From Sphingomonas lacunae (GTDB lineage: Bacteria > Pseudomonadota > Alphaproteobacteria > Sphingomonadales > Sphingomonadaceae), in assembly GCF_012979535.1 (NCBI RefSeq), contig NZ_CP053015.1, positions 1,178,001-1,242,000 of the forward strand: a stretch of 64,000 nt of DNA. Reading direction: 5' to 3'. This document shows positions 27,306 to 37,558 of the stretch, in pieces (the first letter of the stretch is position 1; the number at the start of each line of letters is the position of its first letter). The notes under the pieces are model-generated. The model was not told the DNA's origin. It made no database searches and was given only the letters and a program-made list of their open reading frames with translations. A program made the position numbers and the translations under genes.

Positions 27306-28127
27306 TCAGCCTGAAACAGCCTCGCCCTCGCTGGTCGCCGCATCGGCCTTGCGCGGACGTCCCCGCCGCTTGGGCGCAGGCGCTGCCTCTTCGGCCCCGG
27401 CTGCGGCCTCCTTCACCTCGTCCCGCATCGGTTCAACGCCGATCGCCGGCGGCAGCACGGCAATGTCGATACCGACGGCAGCATCATCTTCGCGCTCGGG
27501 GCGCTCCCGGCGATTGCGGCGCGGCCGCTCTTCGCGGTCGCTTCGTTCAGCACGTTCCCCGCGCTCGGGCCGTTCCTGACGTTCGGCCCGCTGGCCGTCC
27601 TCCTCTGCCCGTTCGTCGCGCTCAGCCCGCTCGCGGCGCGGTTCGCGCTGGCGGTTGTCGCGGTCACGGCCCTCACGATTACCGTCACGCTCGCGTCCTT
27701 CGCGTCCACGATCACGGTTGCGGGGCGCCCGGCCGATCTGATCGATCGCGTCCAGCGTGTCATCGCCGTCCTCGGCCTCATTGCCCTGGCCGTCGCTGTC
27801 GTCCTGCTGTCGGTCGCCACGCTCCGCGTCACGGTCTTCGTACCGGGCGCGCTGTTCTTCCTGACGCTGGCGTGTGTCAGACAGGACGCGGAAATAATGG
27901 TCGGCGAACTGCAGATAATATTCGGTCATCACCCGGTCGCCGGCCAGCTGGGCATCGCGCGCCATGTTGCGATATTTTTCGAGCAGTTGCGCGGCATTGC
28001 CACGAGCACGGCTATCGATCCGGTTGCCCTGATCGATATTGCGGTTGCCGCCGCTCATGCCGCCCTGCGGACGTTGGTTGTTGTTACGACCGCGACGGCG
28101 CCCGTTCTGACGATTGTTCATCGACAC
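27306..28127 (-). CDS. DUF4167 domain-containing protein with Arg/Glu-rich tail and AT-hook-like motif
   Basis: 273 residues, beginning at a GTG (28127) with AAGGA seven bases upstream; an ATG two codons later has poorer spacing. The N-terminal ~85 residues form the DUF4167 domain (NIDQGNRIDSRARGNAAQLL, MTEYYLQFADHYFRVL). The next ~130 residues are a low-complexity run of alternating Arg, Glu and Asp. Near the C-terminus (about 250-262) is KRRGRPRKA, matching the RGRP core of an AT-hook. The family is restricted to Alphaproteobacteria and has no settled function; RNA or DNA binding is a reasonable guess from charge. It is separated from prmC by a 223-bp spacer. Confidence 0.85.
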   Translation of the reverse strand: MSMNNRQNGRRRGRNNNQRPQGGMSGGNRNIDQGNRIDSRARGNAAQLLEKYRNMARDAQLAGDRVMTEYYLQFADHYFRVLSDTRQRQEEQRARYEDRDAERGDRQQDDSDGQGNEAEDGDDTLDAIDQIGRAPRNRDRGREGRERDGNREGRDRDNRQREPRRERAERDERAEEDGQRAERQERPERGERAERSDREERPRRNRRERPEREDDAAVGIDIAVLPPAIGVEPMRDEVKEAAAGAEEAAPAPKRRGRPRKADAATSEGEAVSG

Positions 28128-28342
28128 TCATCAATCCTTGAAGAAATTGCTCTGCCTGCCCCGTCTCGCCTCTTGCGCGTGCGGCCTGTTAAGCCCTGTG
28201 TTCGCGCTGGGCCTTGAGACCGCAGGCGATGGGCATTGTGCCGCATGGGATCGTGATGCTTGGTGGCCGATCGTCTGTAGGGAGAGCGCTGGGCCAGCTT
28301 TTGCGATACCAGCCCTATACGGCTGCTTGCGCAAATCCAAGC

Positions 28343-28364
28343 AAAAAACGTCAGGGCTGCTGAC
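28343..28364 (-). terminator. Intrinsic terminator overlapping the prmC stop codon
   Basis: On the minus strand GTCAG-CAGCC-CTGAC is followed by GTTTTTT. The right arm contains the prmC stop codon. The stem is short (5 bp) but the T-run is clean. It ends the hisS-prfA-prmC unit before the DUF4167 gene. Confidence 0.6.
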
Positions 28365-29175
28365 ACAAAATAGCGCGATCCCGTCCAGCCAGATCGCTGC
28401 GACATTTAACGCGCAATCCTTCTAGCTCGGCCAATGCACTCACAGCGTCACGTTGGCCGGCGCCAATTTCGACCACGGCCAGCCCGTCGGGAGTCAGCAA
28501 GGGCGGGAGCATCGGCAGGATACGCCGGTACTCGTCCAGCCCCTCCGGCCCGGCGAACAGAGCCCCGGCAGGCTCGAAATCGGCCACTTGCCGGTCGAGC
28601 ATCGTGTCACTCTCGACATAGGGCGGGTTGCACAGGATCAGGTCGAATACGCCGCCCAGCCCGGTCGCCCAATCGCCTGTCCGAAACACCGCGCGGTCGT
28701 CCAGTCCCAGAGACGCCGCATTGGCCCGCGCATAGTCGAGCGCCACATCCGATGCATCAATCCCAAGCCCATGTGCCTCGGGCAATTCGCTCAGCACCGC
28801 CAGCAACAGCGTCCCCGGCCCGGTACCCAGATCGAGGATGCGCAGCGGCGCTCTCCGCTCAGGAAAATGCGCCAGCGCCGCCTCGATCAAGGTTTCGCTA
28901 TCTGGCCGGGGTATCAGAACGCCGGGGCCGACAGCCAGACGGATCGTCCAGAAATCCCGATAACCGATGATATAGGCAACTGGTTCATGCGCCATGCGCC
29001 GTTCGACCATCGCGGCAAATCCATCGGGTATCGGCAACCTGTCACCGTCCAGCAGCAACCGATCACGCTCAATGCCAAGGGCGTGGGCCATCAAAAGTTC
29101 GGCATCGAGCCGCGCGGTGTCACTGACATCGGCCAAACGGGTTGATGCCGCAACGATCGCGGCGCGCACGCTCAT
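28351..29175 (-). CDS. prmC: Peptide chain release factor N5-glutamine methyltransferase
   Basis: 274 residues. A helical N-terminal domain ([15 protein letters not shown]) binds the release factor. The methyltransferase domain has the AdoMet motif [17 protein letters not shown] and the catalytic NPPY of [12 protein letters not shown]. It methylates the Gln of the GGQ loop of release factors. Its ATG overlaps the prfA stop (ATGA at 29172-29175), coupling it to its substrate's gene, the common arrangement. Confidence 0.96.
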   Translation of the reverse strand: MSVRAAIVAASTRLADVSDTARLDAELLMAHALGIERDRLLLDGDRLPIPDGFAAMVERRMAHEPVAYIIGYRDFWTIRLAVGPGVLIPRPDSETLIEAALAHFPERRAPLRILDLGTGPGTLLLAVLSELPEAHGLGIDASDVALDYARANAASLGLDDRAVFRTGDWATGLGGVFDLILCNPPYVESDTMLDRQVADFEPAGALFAGPEGLDEYRRILPMLPPLLTPDGLAVVEIGAGQRDAVSALAELEGLRVKCRSDLAGRDRAILCQQP

Positions 29176-30248
29176 TCCTCACCCACTGCCGCTAGCCGTT
29201 CAGCCTCATCCTCGGCAATCAGTGCGCCGATCAATTCGTCCATCGCGCCCTCCAGGATTTCCGGCAGGCGGTGCAGGGTCAGGTTGATACGATGATCTGT
29301 GACCCGCCCCTGAGGAAAATTATAGGTGCGTATCCGTTCCGATCGGTCACCGGAACCGACCATTGCCTTGCGTTCGCCCGCCCGTTCCGCGGCGATGCTC
29401 TCGCGCTGCACTTCATACAGCCGAGCGCGCAGGACCTGCATGGCCTTTTCCTTGTTCTTGTGCTGGCTGCGGCCATCCTGACAGGTTACAACGGTTCCCG
29501 AAGGCAAATGGGTGATACGCACAGCGCTGTCGGTCGTATTGACATGCTGACCGCCCGCCCCCGACGCGCGATAGACGTCGATCTTCAAGTCGCCTTCATT
29601 GATCTGAACATCAACTTCTGTCGCTTCCGGCAGAACCGCGACCGTTGCCGCGCTCGTATGGATCCGCCCCCCAGCCTCCGTGACCGGAACCCGTTGCACG
29701 CGATGCACACCGCTTTCGAACTTCAACCGAGCGAATACACCGCTACCGCTGACGCTAGCGACGACTTCCTTGAAGCCACCCACGTCCGACGCAGACTCGG
29801 AAACAATCTCGACCCGCCAGCCCTGGCTTTCCGAATATTTCGAGTACATGCGCAGCAGATCGCCGGCGAACAAGGCTGCTTCGTCTCCGCCGGTGCCAGC
29901 GCGGATTTCGAGCATCGCTGACCGTTCATCGGCTGCATCGCGGGGGAGCAGGGCGATCGCCAGCGCATGCTCGGATTCAGCAAGCGCAGCGCGTGTTGCT
30001 GCCATTTCGTCCTCGGCCATTGCCTTGAGTTCTGCATCGCTACCGCAAGCCATTTCCTCAAGGGACGCAGCCTCGCTGCGCAGGCGGGCCACTTCGGCCG
30101 CAGCCTTCACCACCGGCTCTAACTCAGCATAGTCTTTCGACGCTGCGACGAACGCCGGCCCTTCGAGATTGCCCGAAGCCATTCGTGCTGCGAGCTCCTC
30201 ATGCCTCGCTGCAATCTGCGCAATGCGTTCGTCCGAGATCCGGGTCAT
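29172..30248 (-). CDS. prfA: Peptide chain release factor 1
   Basis: 358 residues, normal for RF1. The catalytic loop is [18 protein letters not shown], with GGQ that hydrolyses peptidyl-tRNA, and the stop-codon-recognition region precedes the C-terminal [17 protein letters not shown]. The domain-2 segment [16 protein letters not shown] is typical. It acts on UAG and UAA codons. The ATG overlaps the hisS stop as ATGA. Confidence 0.97.
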   Translation of the reverse strand: MTRISDERIAQIAARHEELAARMASGNLEGPAFVAASKDYAELEPVVKAAAEVARLRSEAASLEEMACGSDAELKAMAEDEMAATRAALAESEHALAIALLPRDAADERSAMLEIRAGTGGDEAALFAGDLLRMYSKYSESQGWRVEIVSESASDVGGFKEVVASVSGSGVFARLKFESGVHRVQRVPVTEAGGRIHTSAATVAVLPEATEVDVQINEGDLKIDVYRASGAGGQHVNTTDSAVRITHLPSGTVVTCQDGRSQHKNKEKAMQVLRARLYEVQRESIAAERAGERKAMVGSGDRSERIRTYNFPQGRVTDHRINLTLHRLPEILEGAMDELIGALIAEDEAERLAAVGEE

Positions 30249-31528
30249 GGGGCCAAGCGTATAGTGAGGCTGATCCGTTCGAACGCGGCCTGAATGTCTG
30301 CTGCGAGGTCCGTCTCAGCTTTGATGACCCGCAATCCTTGGGTTTTCACTCCATCTCGGACATCCAGCGAAATCGCGGTCAGGGGGTTCAGTGCCATTGC
30401 GCGGCTGTACCGCTTTTTGGCAGACCCCGAAGCAACGAGCTCGGCGGCAAATCCCGCCTGTCGAAGCTGTGCCGCCAGCGCAACAGCCTCGCCGGTGCGC
30501 TCATCATTTTCGGACACGACTGCAACTTGCACCGGATTGGTGGGGACTTCCTCCAACAGCATCGCCAGTCGCTCGATCCCGGCGGCCCAGCCCACTGCCG
30601 GCGTTGCCGGACCGCCCATCGTTTCGACCAGCCCATCGTAGCGCCCGCCGCCCAATATGGTCGATTGGCTGCCAAGCTTGTCTGCGACCACGCTACCCGC
30701 ATCAGGCACAAACTCGAACGCGGTGTGGCGGTAATAATCCATGCCGCGCACCAGCCGCGGTGCGGCTACCCATGCCACACCTGCCGCTGCAAGACCTGTC
30801 CTGACCTCCTCGTAGAAGCGCCCGGCTTCGTCGGTCAGAAACGTCTCAATTGAGGGTGCAGACTCCGCCGCTGGGCGGTCGCGCGGGTCCTTGCTGTCGA
30901 GAATGCGAAGCGGGTTGCGCGCGAGCCGGGCCAGGCTGTCTTCGGAAAGCTCGCCTCGATGCGCTTCGAAATGAGCGACAAGCGCGGCGCGCCATGCTTC
31001 ACGGCTGACGCTGTCGCCCAGCGTGTTGAGGTGGAGGCTCACCCCCTCGGTGATGCCCAACTCTTTCAGCAGCTGGTCGGCAAAGGCGAGGAGTTCAACG
31101 TCGGCGAGCGGGCTTTCACTGCCCAGGACTTCCGCATCGAGCTGGTGGAACTGGCGGTAACGCCCCTTTTGTGGCCGCTCGTACCGGAAAAGGGCTCCAT
31201 GGGTAGCGACCTTCAGCGGTGCATGTTGTTGCCAGCCGTTGGTAATGTAGGCACGCGCGATTCCCGCTGTGAACTCAGGCCGCAGCGTAACCGAATCGCC
31301 GCTGCGGTCTTCAAAGGTGTACATTTCCTTGGAAACGATGTCGGTCGTCTCACCCAATGATCGGGCAAACACTGCGGTGGGCTCGATCACAGGCACTTCT
31401 ATCCGCTTGAAGCCATAGAGGCGACGGACGCGGTCGAACGTGTCGACGACATGCTGGAAACGGTCCGCCGTCTCACCGATCATGTCTTGGGTGCCGCGAA
31501 CGGGCTTGGGAGTTTCGATGCGTTTCAT
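30245..31528 (-). CDS. hisS: Histidyl-tRNA synthetase
   Basis: A 427-residue class II aminoacyl-tRNA synthetase. It starts [16 protein letters not shown] at ATG 31528. Motif 2 is [22 protein letters not shown] (shown in pieces by [13 protein letters not shown]), the histidine motifs are [15 protein letters not shown] and [12 protein letters not shown], and motif 3 is [16 protein letters not shown]-terminal anticodon-binding domain follows. It charges tRNA-His. First gene of a hisS-prfA-prmC operon; divergent from the M61 peptidase gene. Confidence 0.97.
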   Translation of the reverse strand: MKRIETPKPVRGTQDMIGETADRFQHVVDTFDRVRRLYGFKRIEVPVIEPTAVFARSLGETTDIVSKEMYTFEDRSGDSVTLRPEFTAGIARAYITNGWQQHAPLKVATHGALFRYERPQKGRYRQFHQLDAEVLGSESPLADVELLAFADQLLKELGITEGVSLHLNTLGDSVSREAWRAALVAHFEAHRGELSEDSLARLARNPLRILDSKDPRDRPAAESAPSIETFLTDEAGRFYEEVRTGLAAAGVAWVAAPRLVRGMDYYRHTAFEFVPDAGSVVADKLGSQSTILGGGRYDGLVETMGGPATPAVGWAAGIERLAMLLEEVPTNPVQVAVVSENDERTGEAVALAAQLRQAGFAAELVASGSAKKRYSRAMALNPLTAISLDVRDGVKTQGLRVIKAETDLAADIQAAFERISLTIRLAP

Positions 31529-31630
31529 GCTGCGGCGCACTAGTGCAAATTTGTCGCGTTCGCCAGTCCATCGACAGTCAGTGCCATGACGTTGATCCGT
31601 GCATACTGGACGACCGGCCGCTTGCGCGGC

Positions 31631-33646
31631 ATGGATGATGACAGGATCAACCTGGGGCGTCACCAATCTATCGTCCGGAGACTGTCTTTGCGCCATTCTG
31701 CCCGCTTTTTCCTGCTTCCGCTGCTTGCCTTCTCTACGGTTGCCACTGCTCAGACCTCAGCGCCCGCTGCGGCGACGACAGTCACCCGCACAATGCCATC
31801 AGCACCGTCGGGTCTGCGGGATGCGCCTTATCCCGGTGTTATCCAGCTTGAAGTTGACGCGACTGATGTTGCCCGCGCCATCTACAGCGTGCGCCAGACG
31901 ATACCGGTCACCGGTACGGGTCGGCTAACGTTGCGCTATCCTGAATGGCTGCCCGGAAAACATGCTCCGCGCGGTGCCATAGCCGACATTGCTGGGCTCA
32001 CCTTCACGGCGGGAAACCGCACGCTCACGTGGCGGCGGCAGGCCACCGACGTCTATGCCTTTGATATCGATATACCTTCGGGTGTTCGCCAGATAGAGGC
32101 AAGATTCCAGTTCCTTTCGCCGACCCGCAACAGCGAAGGGCGGGTGGTGATGACGCCCGCAATGCTCAACCTTCAGTGGGAACAGGTCTCGCTCTATCCC
32201 GCCGGTCACGCGACCCGTGCCATACGCATCCAGCCCACTGTCATCCTGCCACAAGGATGGACCGGTGCCGCAGCGCTCGATGGTCCGCAAGTGAGCGGCA
32301 ACCGAATTCGCTATGCCGCCACCGACTATGAAACCTTGATTGATTCGCCGATGTTTGCAGGGGCCTATTTCCGTCGCTGGGATTTGGGCAGTAATGTCCG
32401 TCTGAACGTTGTGGCTGACGACCCGTCTGCGCTCGAAGCCAGACCAGAACATATTGCCGCGCATATGGCGCTGGTTGAAGAGACGCTTGCACTCTTCGGT
32501 GGTCGTCACTTTGACCGGTACGAATTCCTGCTTGCCTTGACCAATGAACTTGGCGGAATTGGCCTTGAACATCATCGCAGCTCGGAGAACAGCAGGGATC
32601 CCGACTATTTCACGGGCTGGGATGCCAACGGGTCGGAACGTGGTCTGCTGCCACATGAATTCGTGCATAGTTGGAACGGAAAATATCGCCGTCCAGAACG
32701 GCTGTGGACCGCAGACTTCGCCACCCCAATGGATGACAGGTTGCTATGGGTTTATGAGGGGCAAACCAGTTATTGGGACCTGATCCTCGCTGCTCGTTCC
32801 GGCTTGCAGTCCCGCGAAATGGTGCTGGCTGAATGGGCCCGCTACGCTGCAATTTACCAATCCCAGCCTGGGCGCTCCTGGCGGAGCTTGGAGGACACAA
32901 CGCTTGACCCCATCATCGCAGCACGCAAACCGCGGCCATTTCCCTCGGCGACCCGGACCGAAGATTATTACAATGAGGGCTCGCTGATCTGGTTGGAAGC
33001 GGACATGTTGATCCGCCAGCAATCGGGCGGTCGAAAGAGCCTTGATGACTTTGCGCGGGCCTTTTTTGGCGTGCGGGATGGCGACCGTGGAGTGCTAACC
33101 TACAGTTTTGACGATGTGGTCGATACGTTGAACAGCATTCAGCCTTACGACTGGGCCGGATTCTTTCGCACTCGCGTGATGGAACCGGCTGCTCCCGCGC
33201 CGCTGGCTGGCCTAACCCTTGGTGGTTACCAGTTGGTGTACCGGGATACGCCCAACGTCTTCGATGCGGAACGGGCGCGTGAATCCAAGATACTGGACCT
33301 TACCTTCTCGCTTGGCGTGGTTGTCAGCAAGGATGGCGATGTCTCATCGGTCCAGTTTGGCGGGCCGATGTTCAACGAGGGCGTTGTCAACGGCACCCGC
33401 ATCGTCGCAGTCAATGGCATGGCCTATGAAGAGGGGCGCATGCGTGCGGCCGTAACTGCGGCCATGGATGGACGCACGCCGATCAGCCTCTTGGTCGAGC
33501 GTGGAGGTCGTTATCGCACCATTACACCGGCATGGACCGGTGGCCTGCGCTACCCTCATCTTGCCCGTGTCGGCAGCGGACCCACTTTGATCGACCGGTT
33601 GCTTGATCCGCGTCGACCTGCCAATGCCGCAGCGTCGGTTCCCTGA
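31631..33646 (+). CDS. M61 family metallopeptidase (glycyl aminopeptidase-like) with PDZ domain
   Basis: 671 residues from ATG 31631; an ATG at 31586 is possible and neither has a clear ribosome site. A long n-region precedes the signal peptide [19 protein letters not shown], so it is exported. The N-terminal beta domain contains [19 protein letters not shown]. The zinc site is [18 protein letters not shown] (H342, E343, H346), with the third ligand Glu in [12 protein letters not shown]. The C-terminal ~100 residues form a PDZ-like domain ([20 protein letters not shown]). It cleaves N-terminal Gly or Ala from peptides in the periplasm by family analogy. Confidence 0.9.
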   Translation: MDDDRINLGRHQSIVRRLSLRHSARFFLLPLLAFSTVATAQTSAPAAATTVTRTMPSAPSGLRDAPYPGVIQLEVDATDVARAIYSVRQTIPVTGTGRLTLRYPEWLPGKHAPRGAIADIAGLTFTAGNRTLTWRRQATDVYAFDIDIPSGVRQIEARFQFLSPTRNSEGRVVMTPAMLNLQWEQVSLYPAGHATRAIRIQPTVILPQGWTGAAALDGPQVSGNRIRYAATDYETLIDSPMFAGAYFRRWDLGSNVRLNVVADDPSALEARPEHIAAHMALVEETLALFGGRHFDRYEFLLALTNELGGIGLEHHRSSENSRDPDYFTGWDANGSERGLLPHEFVHSWNGKYRRPERLWTADFATPMDDRLLWVYEGQTSYWDLILAARSGLQSREMVLAEWARYAAIYQSQPGRSWRSLEDTTLDPIIAARKPRPFPSATRTEDYYNEGSLIWLEADMLIRQQSGGRKSLDDFARAFFGVRDGDRGVLTYSFDDVVDTLNSIQPYDWAGFFRTRVMEPAAPAPLAGLTLGGYQLVYRDTPNVFDAERARESKILDLTFSLGVVVSKDGDVSSVQFGGPMFNEGVVNGTRIVAVNGMAYEEGRMRAAVTAAMDGRTPISLLVERGGRYRTITPAWTGGLRYPHLARVGSGPTLIDRLLDPRRPANAAASVP

Positions 33647-33762
33647 TTTGGCAGGTCCGATCGGGACCAACGGGTAACAACTGTGTAACGGCCCTTGCCA
33701 TAAGGGAGCCGCACGGCTGCAAGGTCCCGCCGATTCTCTCTCCCCCAACAAAAGGGACATAT

Positions 33763-34299
33763 ATGAATATCAACGCCATTCCGGTTGGGAAGGATGTTCC
33801 CAACAGCGTCAACGTCATCATCGAGGTCCCAGCAGGCGGCGAACCGGTGAAGTATGAGTTCGACAAGGAATCGGGCGCGCTGTTCGTTGATCGCATTCTC
33901 CACACCCCGATGCGCTATCCTGCCAATTATGGCTTCATCCCTCATACGCTTTGTGACGATGGTGATCCGCTCGATGCGCTGGTGATTGCCCGTTCGCCCT
34001 TCCTGCCCGGCTGTGTCGTGCGTTGCCGCCCGATTGCCGTCCTGCAATTGGAAGACGAGCATGGCGGGGACGAAAAACTGGTCTGTGTGCCGGATGACAA
34101 GACTTTCCCATACTATTCCGATGTGGCGGAGAAGGAGGATCTGCCGGACATCGTCTTTGCCCAGATCGAGCATTTCTTTACCCACTACAAGGATCTCGAG
34201 CCTGAAAAGTGGGTCCGCGTCGGCAAATGGGGCGGCGCTGCCGAAGCACGCGACATGGTGCTGAAGGCGATTGAACTCGCCGGCAAGCCAAAGGGCTAA
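33763..34299 (+). CDS. ppa: Inorganic pyrophosphatase (family I)
   Basis: 178 residues, standard length. Active-site signature DDGDPLDALV (about 66-75), plus KYEFDKESGALFVDR and RYPANYGFIPHT. Mg-dependent hydrolysis of pyrophosphate in the cytoplasm. AAAGGGA precedes ATG 33763 by about 7 bases. It is convergent with the MscS-type channel gene, the stop codons being only 6 bases apart. Confidence 0.97.
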   Translation: MNINAIPVGKDVPNSVNVIIEVPAGGEPVKYEFDKESGALFVDRILHTPMRYPANYGFIPHTLCDDGDPLDALVIARSPFLPGCVVRCRPIAVLQLEDEHGGDEKLVCVPDDKTFPYYSDVAEKEDLPDIVFAQIEHFFTHYKDLEPEKWVRVGKWGGAAEARDMVLKAIELAGKPKG

Positions 34300-34305
34300 G
34301 TCAAC

Positions 34306-35250
34306 TCAGGCTTGGGGCGCTGCATCCTGTGCGGCGCCCCGCAACTCCACGTCAATTCGTGGATAGGGCAGGGTAATGCCATGCGCCCGAAAAGCGTCCC
34401 ATATCGCCATGAACACTTCGCCCTGAACGTTGCCCAGCCCCGATTCCGGGTCGGCAATCCACAAGCGCAATTCATGATCAACCGCTCGTTCGCCAAAACC
34501 GGTGACCCAGACCATCGGTTCAGGTTCTGCCAGCACGCGGGCATTGCCTTTGGCTGCGGCGATAATCAGCGACTGTGCCAGCCTAAGGTCGCTGTCATAG
34601 CCCACGGGTACCTTCATCCGCACCCGCACATCAGGGTTCGAGTAGGACCAGTTTTCCACAGGCTGGGTCATCAGCAATTCATTGGGAATCAGGTGCTTTT
34701 TGCCGTCGCGCGTGATGACTGAAACGGCGCGCACCCCAATCTTCGCGACTCGGCCGACATTGGCAAAGCCACCGTTGTTGCCGCCTCCTATCGCAGATCC
34801 ATCACCAACGACTATCACGTCGCCCGGCTTTATGGACCTGTCCATCAACAGGATGATGCCGGCAATCAGATTGCCAACCGTCTTTTGCAGGCCAAAGCCG
34901 ACCGCGAGGCCCAGCGCTCCGGAAAAGACCGCCAGTGCCGTCAGGTCTATGCCCAGCAAATCAATCCCGGCCAGCGTTGCCACGCCGAACAGGATGATGC
35001 CGGTCAGTTTTTCGATCAGCAGTCGCTGCGTCTCGTCAATCTGGTCGTTACGGCGGAGCAGCCATTTGATTGTCCTCAACGTCAATCGAACGGTGAACCA
35101 CAGCAGCAGCCCAACCAGAATTGCTGAAAGAAAGCCGTAAAGCGACAAGCGATAGGCACCAATATCGATGCCGATCGCGCGGCTGATCTCGGTGGCTTGG
35201 GCAATGCCTTCCAACAGGCTGCTGCCTGCTGCACTGGCCACAGCGCCCAT
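34306..35250 (-). CDS. Small-conductance mechanosensitive channel family protein
   Basis: 314 residues. Three membrane helices: SLYGFLSAILVGLLLWFTVRL, LIEKLTGIILFGVATLAGI and the pore-lining GALGLAVGFGLQKTVGNLIAG with the Gly/Ala pattern of MscS TM3. The soluble beta domain starts DRSIKPGDVIVVGDG and the C-terminal alpha/beta domain follows. It opens under membrane tension to protect from osmotic downshock. Its ATG overlaps the metC stop by one base (TGATG), so the two are co-translated. Confidence 0.92.
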   Translation of the reverse strand: MGAVASAAGSSLLEGIAQATEISRAIGIDIGAYRLSLYGFLSAILVGLLLWFTVRLTLRTIKWLLRRNDQIDETQRLLIEKLTGIILFGVATLAGIDLLGIDLTALAVFSGALGLAVGFGLQKTVGNLIAGIILLMDRSIKPGDVIVVGDGSAIGGGNNGGFANVGRVAKIGVRAVSVITRDGKKHLIPNELLMTQPVENWSYSNPDVRVRMKVPVGYDSDLRLAQSLIIAAAKGNARVLAEPEPMVWVTGFGERAVDHELRLWIADPESGLGNVQGEVFMAIWDAFRAHGITLPYPRIDVELRGAAQDAAPQA

Positions 35251-36464
35251 CAGACCAGCCCCGCGGTGGCCATTGCCGCCGCCAGATCAGCGATCAAGTC
35301 GGCCGGATCCTCCAGTCCGATCGACAGGCGGACCAGCGGTCCGTCTGCCAGCACGCTTTTGCTCCATGGTTCAGCGCTGCGCGGCGGATCACTTGGTACC
35401 ACCAGGCTTTCATAGCCACCCCAACTATACCCCAGTCCAAACAGGGTCAGTGCATCGACAAAGGTCGTGCGCTGCGCCTTGCTTGCACCCTTCAGGGTAA
35501 AGCTGAACAATCCGCTCGTGCCGTTGAAATCGCGTTGCCACAGCGCATGGCCGGGGCAGGATGGCAGTGCAGGATGCAGCACGCGCCCAACAGCCGGCTG
35601 TTCAGCCAGCCAACGGGCAACGGTCAGACCATTTTCGCCATGACGTCGCATCCGGACATCAAGTGTTCTGAGCCCGCGCAACATCAGCGCGCATTCATCG
35701 GGACCAACAGACAGGCCCAATTGATAGCTGGCCCCGCGCAGTCGGTCCCACAATCCCGGCCCTGTGGTCAGGCTGCCCATCATTGCATCACTGTGCCCAC
35801 CCACATATTTGGTCAGGCTCATCATTGTTACATCGACCTGTTTGTCGAGCGCGGTGAAGAGCAGAGGTGTGGCCCAGGTGTTGTCGAGCATCGTCCAGAT
35901 GCCCCGTGCCCTGGCGATGGCCGCTATCGCCGGCACATCCTGCACTTCGAACGTCAGACTGCCGGGGCTCTCGAGGAATATCAGTCGCGTTTCCGGCCGG
36001 ATCATTGTCTCGATGCCGGCACCGACCGAAGGCGGATAATAGGTGGTTGCGATTCCCATCCGTTTGAGCAGGCCGTCGCACAGCGAGCGGGTGGGGTCAT
36101 AGACAGAATCGACCATCAGCACATGGTCGCCGGGGGACAGCAACGCCAACATGCCCGCCGCAATGGCTGCCACGCCGGAAGGATAGAGCATTGTTCCGGC
36201 CGCACCCGGTTCCATCAGCGTCAACGCGTCGGCCAAGGCCCAGACAGTAGGCGTGCCGCGCCGACCATAGAACAGCTTGTCATGTGTATTGCGTCCACGC
36301 GTCTCAAGGTCGGCGACACTGTCATACAGGATCGTCGATGCCCGCCAAATCGGCGGATTGACTATGCCCCCACCCAGCCTCGGGTCACTTGTCCACTCCG
36401 CTCTCCGTCCGGCATTGACCAGTAAAGTGGCAGGCTTGGCGGGTTTGTCGGGGTCAGTGCTCAT
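35250..36464 (-). CDS. metC: Cystathionine beta-lyase
   Basis: A 404-residue PLP enzyme of the Cys/Met metabolism family. The PLP lysine is in TMMSLTKYVGGHSDAMMGS; the cofactor-binding region includes YPSGVAAIAAGMLALLSPGDH, and the substrate-binding C-terminus has FGLGYSWGGYESLV. That last SWGGYES pattern favours cystathionine beta-lyase over the gamma enzymes. It cleaves cystathionine to homocysteine, pyruvate and ammonia. Start ATG 36464. It lies just downstream of a sulfurtransferase gene on the same strand (41 bp), a small sulfur unit with the channel gene attached. Confidence 0.92.
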   Translation of the reverse strand: MSTDPDKPAKPATLLVNAGRRAEWTSDPRLGGGIVNPPIWRASTILYDSVADLETRGRNTHDKLFYGRRGTPTVWALADALTLMEPGAAGTMLYPSGVAAIAAGMLALLSPGDHVLMVDSVYDPTRSLCDGLLKRMGIATTYYPPSVGAGIETMIRPETRLIFLESPGSLTFEVQDVPAIAAIARARGIWTMLDNTWATPLLFTALDKQVDVTMMSLTKYVGGHSDAMMGSLTTGPGLWDRLRGASYQLGLSVGPDECALMLRGLRTLDVRMRRHGENGLTVARWLAEQPAVGRVLHPALPSCPGHALWQRDFNGTSGLFSFTLKGASKAQRTTFVDALTLFGLGYSWGGYESLVVPSDPPRSAEPWSKSVLADGPLVRLSIGLEDPADLIADLAAAMATAGLV

Positions 36465-36505
36465 GCCATGGGCATATCACGCACCGGTCGAAAAGCGAAT
36501 CCGTG

Positions 36506-37348
36506 TCAGGCGGCGCCGGTCGCCTTGGGCGTATCGGGGTCCGCGCCCCATTCGGTCCAGCTGCCATCATAGAGTGCAACATCTTCCTTGCCGATCAGGT
36601 GGGCCGCAAATGCCAGGACAGCCGCTGTCATTCCGCTGCCACAGGTTGTGACCAGTGGTTTGTCCAGATCGATACCCGAAGAAATGAAGGCGGCGCGCAG
36701 TTCGTCTGTGCTTTTCCAGGTGCCATCGGCATTGAACAATGTCGAATGCGGCAGACTGCGCGATCCGGGGATGTGGCCGCTGGCCATGCCGGGCCGTACT
36801 TCAGCTTCTTCGCCGGTAAAACGTGCAGCCGGGCGGGCGTCGGCCACCTGTTCGGCACCGCTCGCCACATTGGCCAGCATCTGGTCTTTGGTCCGCACCA
36901 CATTGGCGTCTCGCCACACTGTGAAATGACGGTGGCGCAGGCTGTGGTTGCCTTGCTCGACCGGTCGCCCTTCTGCCTTCCATTTGGCGATACCGCCATC
37001 CAGCAACGCAACGTCATGAGCGCCAAAAAGCTTGAGCAACCACCAGGCGCGCGTTGCGCTCTTCAACGGGCTGTCGTCATAGAGGACAATGCGGCTGCCA
37101 TCGCCGAGGCCAAGGCTTTGCATTCGGCTCGCGAACTTCTCTGCCTTGGGGGCCATATTGTCGATCGGGTCATTGGGGTCGACCAATTCGGCCAGATCCA
37201 TGAATACGGCGCCCGGGATATGGCCGGCCTCATAATCTGCTCTGGCGTTGCGCTCGCTTCCCGGAAGGAATTTGGTGGCGTCCACGATCCGCAGGTCGGA
37301 AGCGCCAAGTTCCTTGGCCAGCCAGGCTGTGGTGACAAGCGGTTCCAT
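36506..37348 (-). CDS. sseA: 3-mercaptopyruvate/thiosulfate sulfurtransferase (tandem rhodanese)
   Basis: 280 residues with two rhodanese domains. The inactive N-terminal one contains HIPGAVFMDLAELVDPN and the active C-terminal one has HIPGSRSLPHSTLF and the catalytic loop TTCGSGMTAAVLAFA. CGSGxTA is the loop of mercaptopyruvate sulfurtransferases. ATG 37348 (MEPLVTTAWLAKEL) is the family start. It transfers sulfur from mercaptopyruvate to thiols or cyanide. It precedes metC on the same strand. Confidence 0.94.
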   Translation of the reverse strand: MEPLVTTAWLAKELGASDLRIVDATKFLPGSERNARADYEAGHIPGAVFMDLAELVDPNDPIDNMAPKAEKFASRMQSLGLGDGSRIVLYDDSPLKSATRAWWLLKLFGAHDVALLDGGIAKWKAEGRPVEQGNHSLRHRHFTVWRDANVVRTKDQMLANVASGAEQVADARPAARFTGEEAEVRPGMASGHIPGSRSLPHSTLFNADGTWKSTDELRAAFISSGIDLDKPLVTTCGSGMTAAVLAFAAHLIGKEDVALYDGSWTEWGADPDTPKATGAA

Positions 37349-37482
37349 ATCTGCTCCCGTCGCTACGATGCCCGCCTGATGTGGACGGGCTATTCTGGTC
37401 CCGGCTCGTGCCAAGAGGGCGACTATCCTATGCCGCGACCGACTCCTTGGCAAGCAAGGCCGCGATGCTTCTGCACGATTTT

Positions 37483-37497
37483 TGTTGCGATGCAACA
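37483..37497. promoter_or_regulatory. Perfect palindrome upstream of sseA
   Basis: TGTTGC-GAT-GCAACA lies 135 bp before the sseA start in the 210-bp spacer upstream of that gene. No T-run follows on the relevant strand, so an operator is more likely than a terminator. A second inverted repeat, TGGCTGA/TCAGCCA with an 11-base loop, is at 37506-37530. Confidence 0.35.
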
Positions 37498-37558
37498 CGG
37501 AACGATGGCTGAATCGCCACTGATCAGCCACCCTTGAGGGAAAAGGGCGATGCTGGTT

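Noticed and set aside
33654..33668. GGTCC/GGACC hairpin after the M61 peptidase as a terminator
   Set aside because: 5-bp stem without a T-run.
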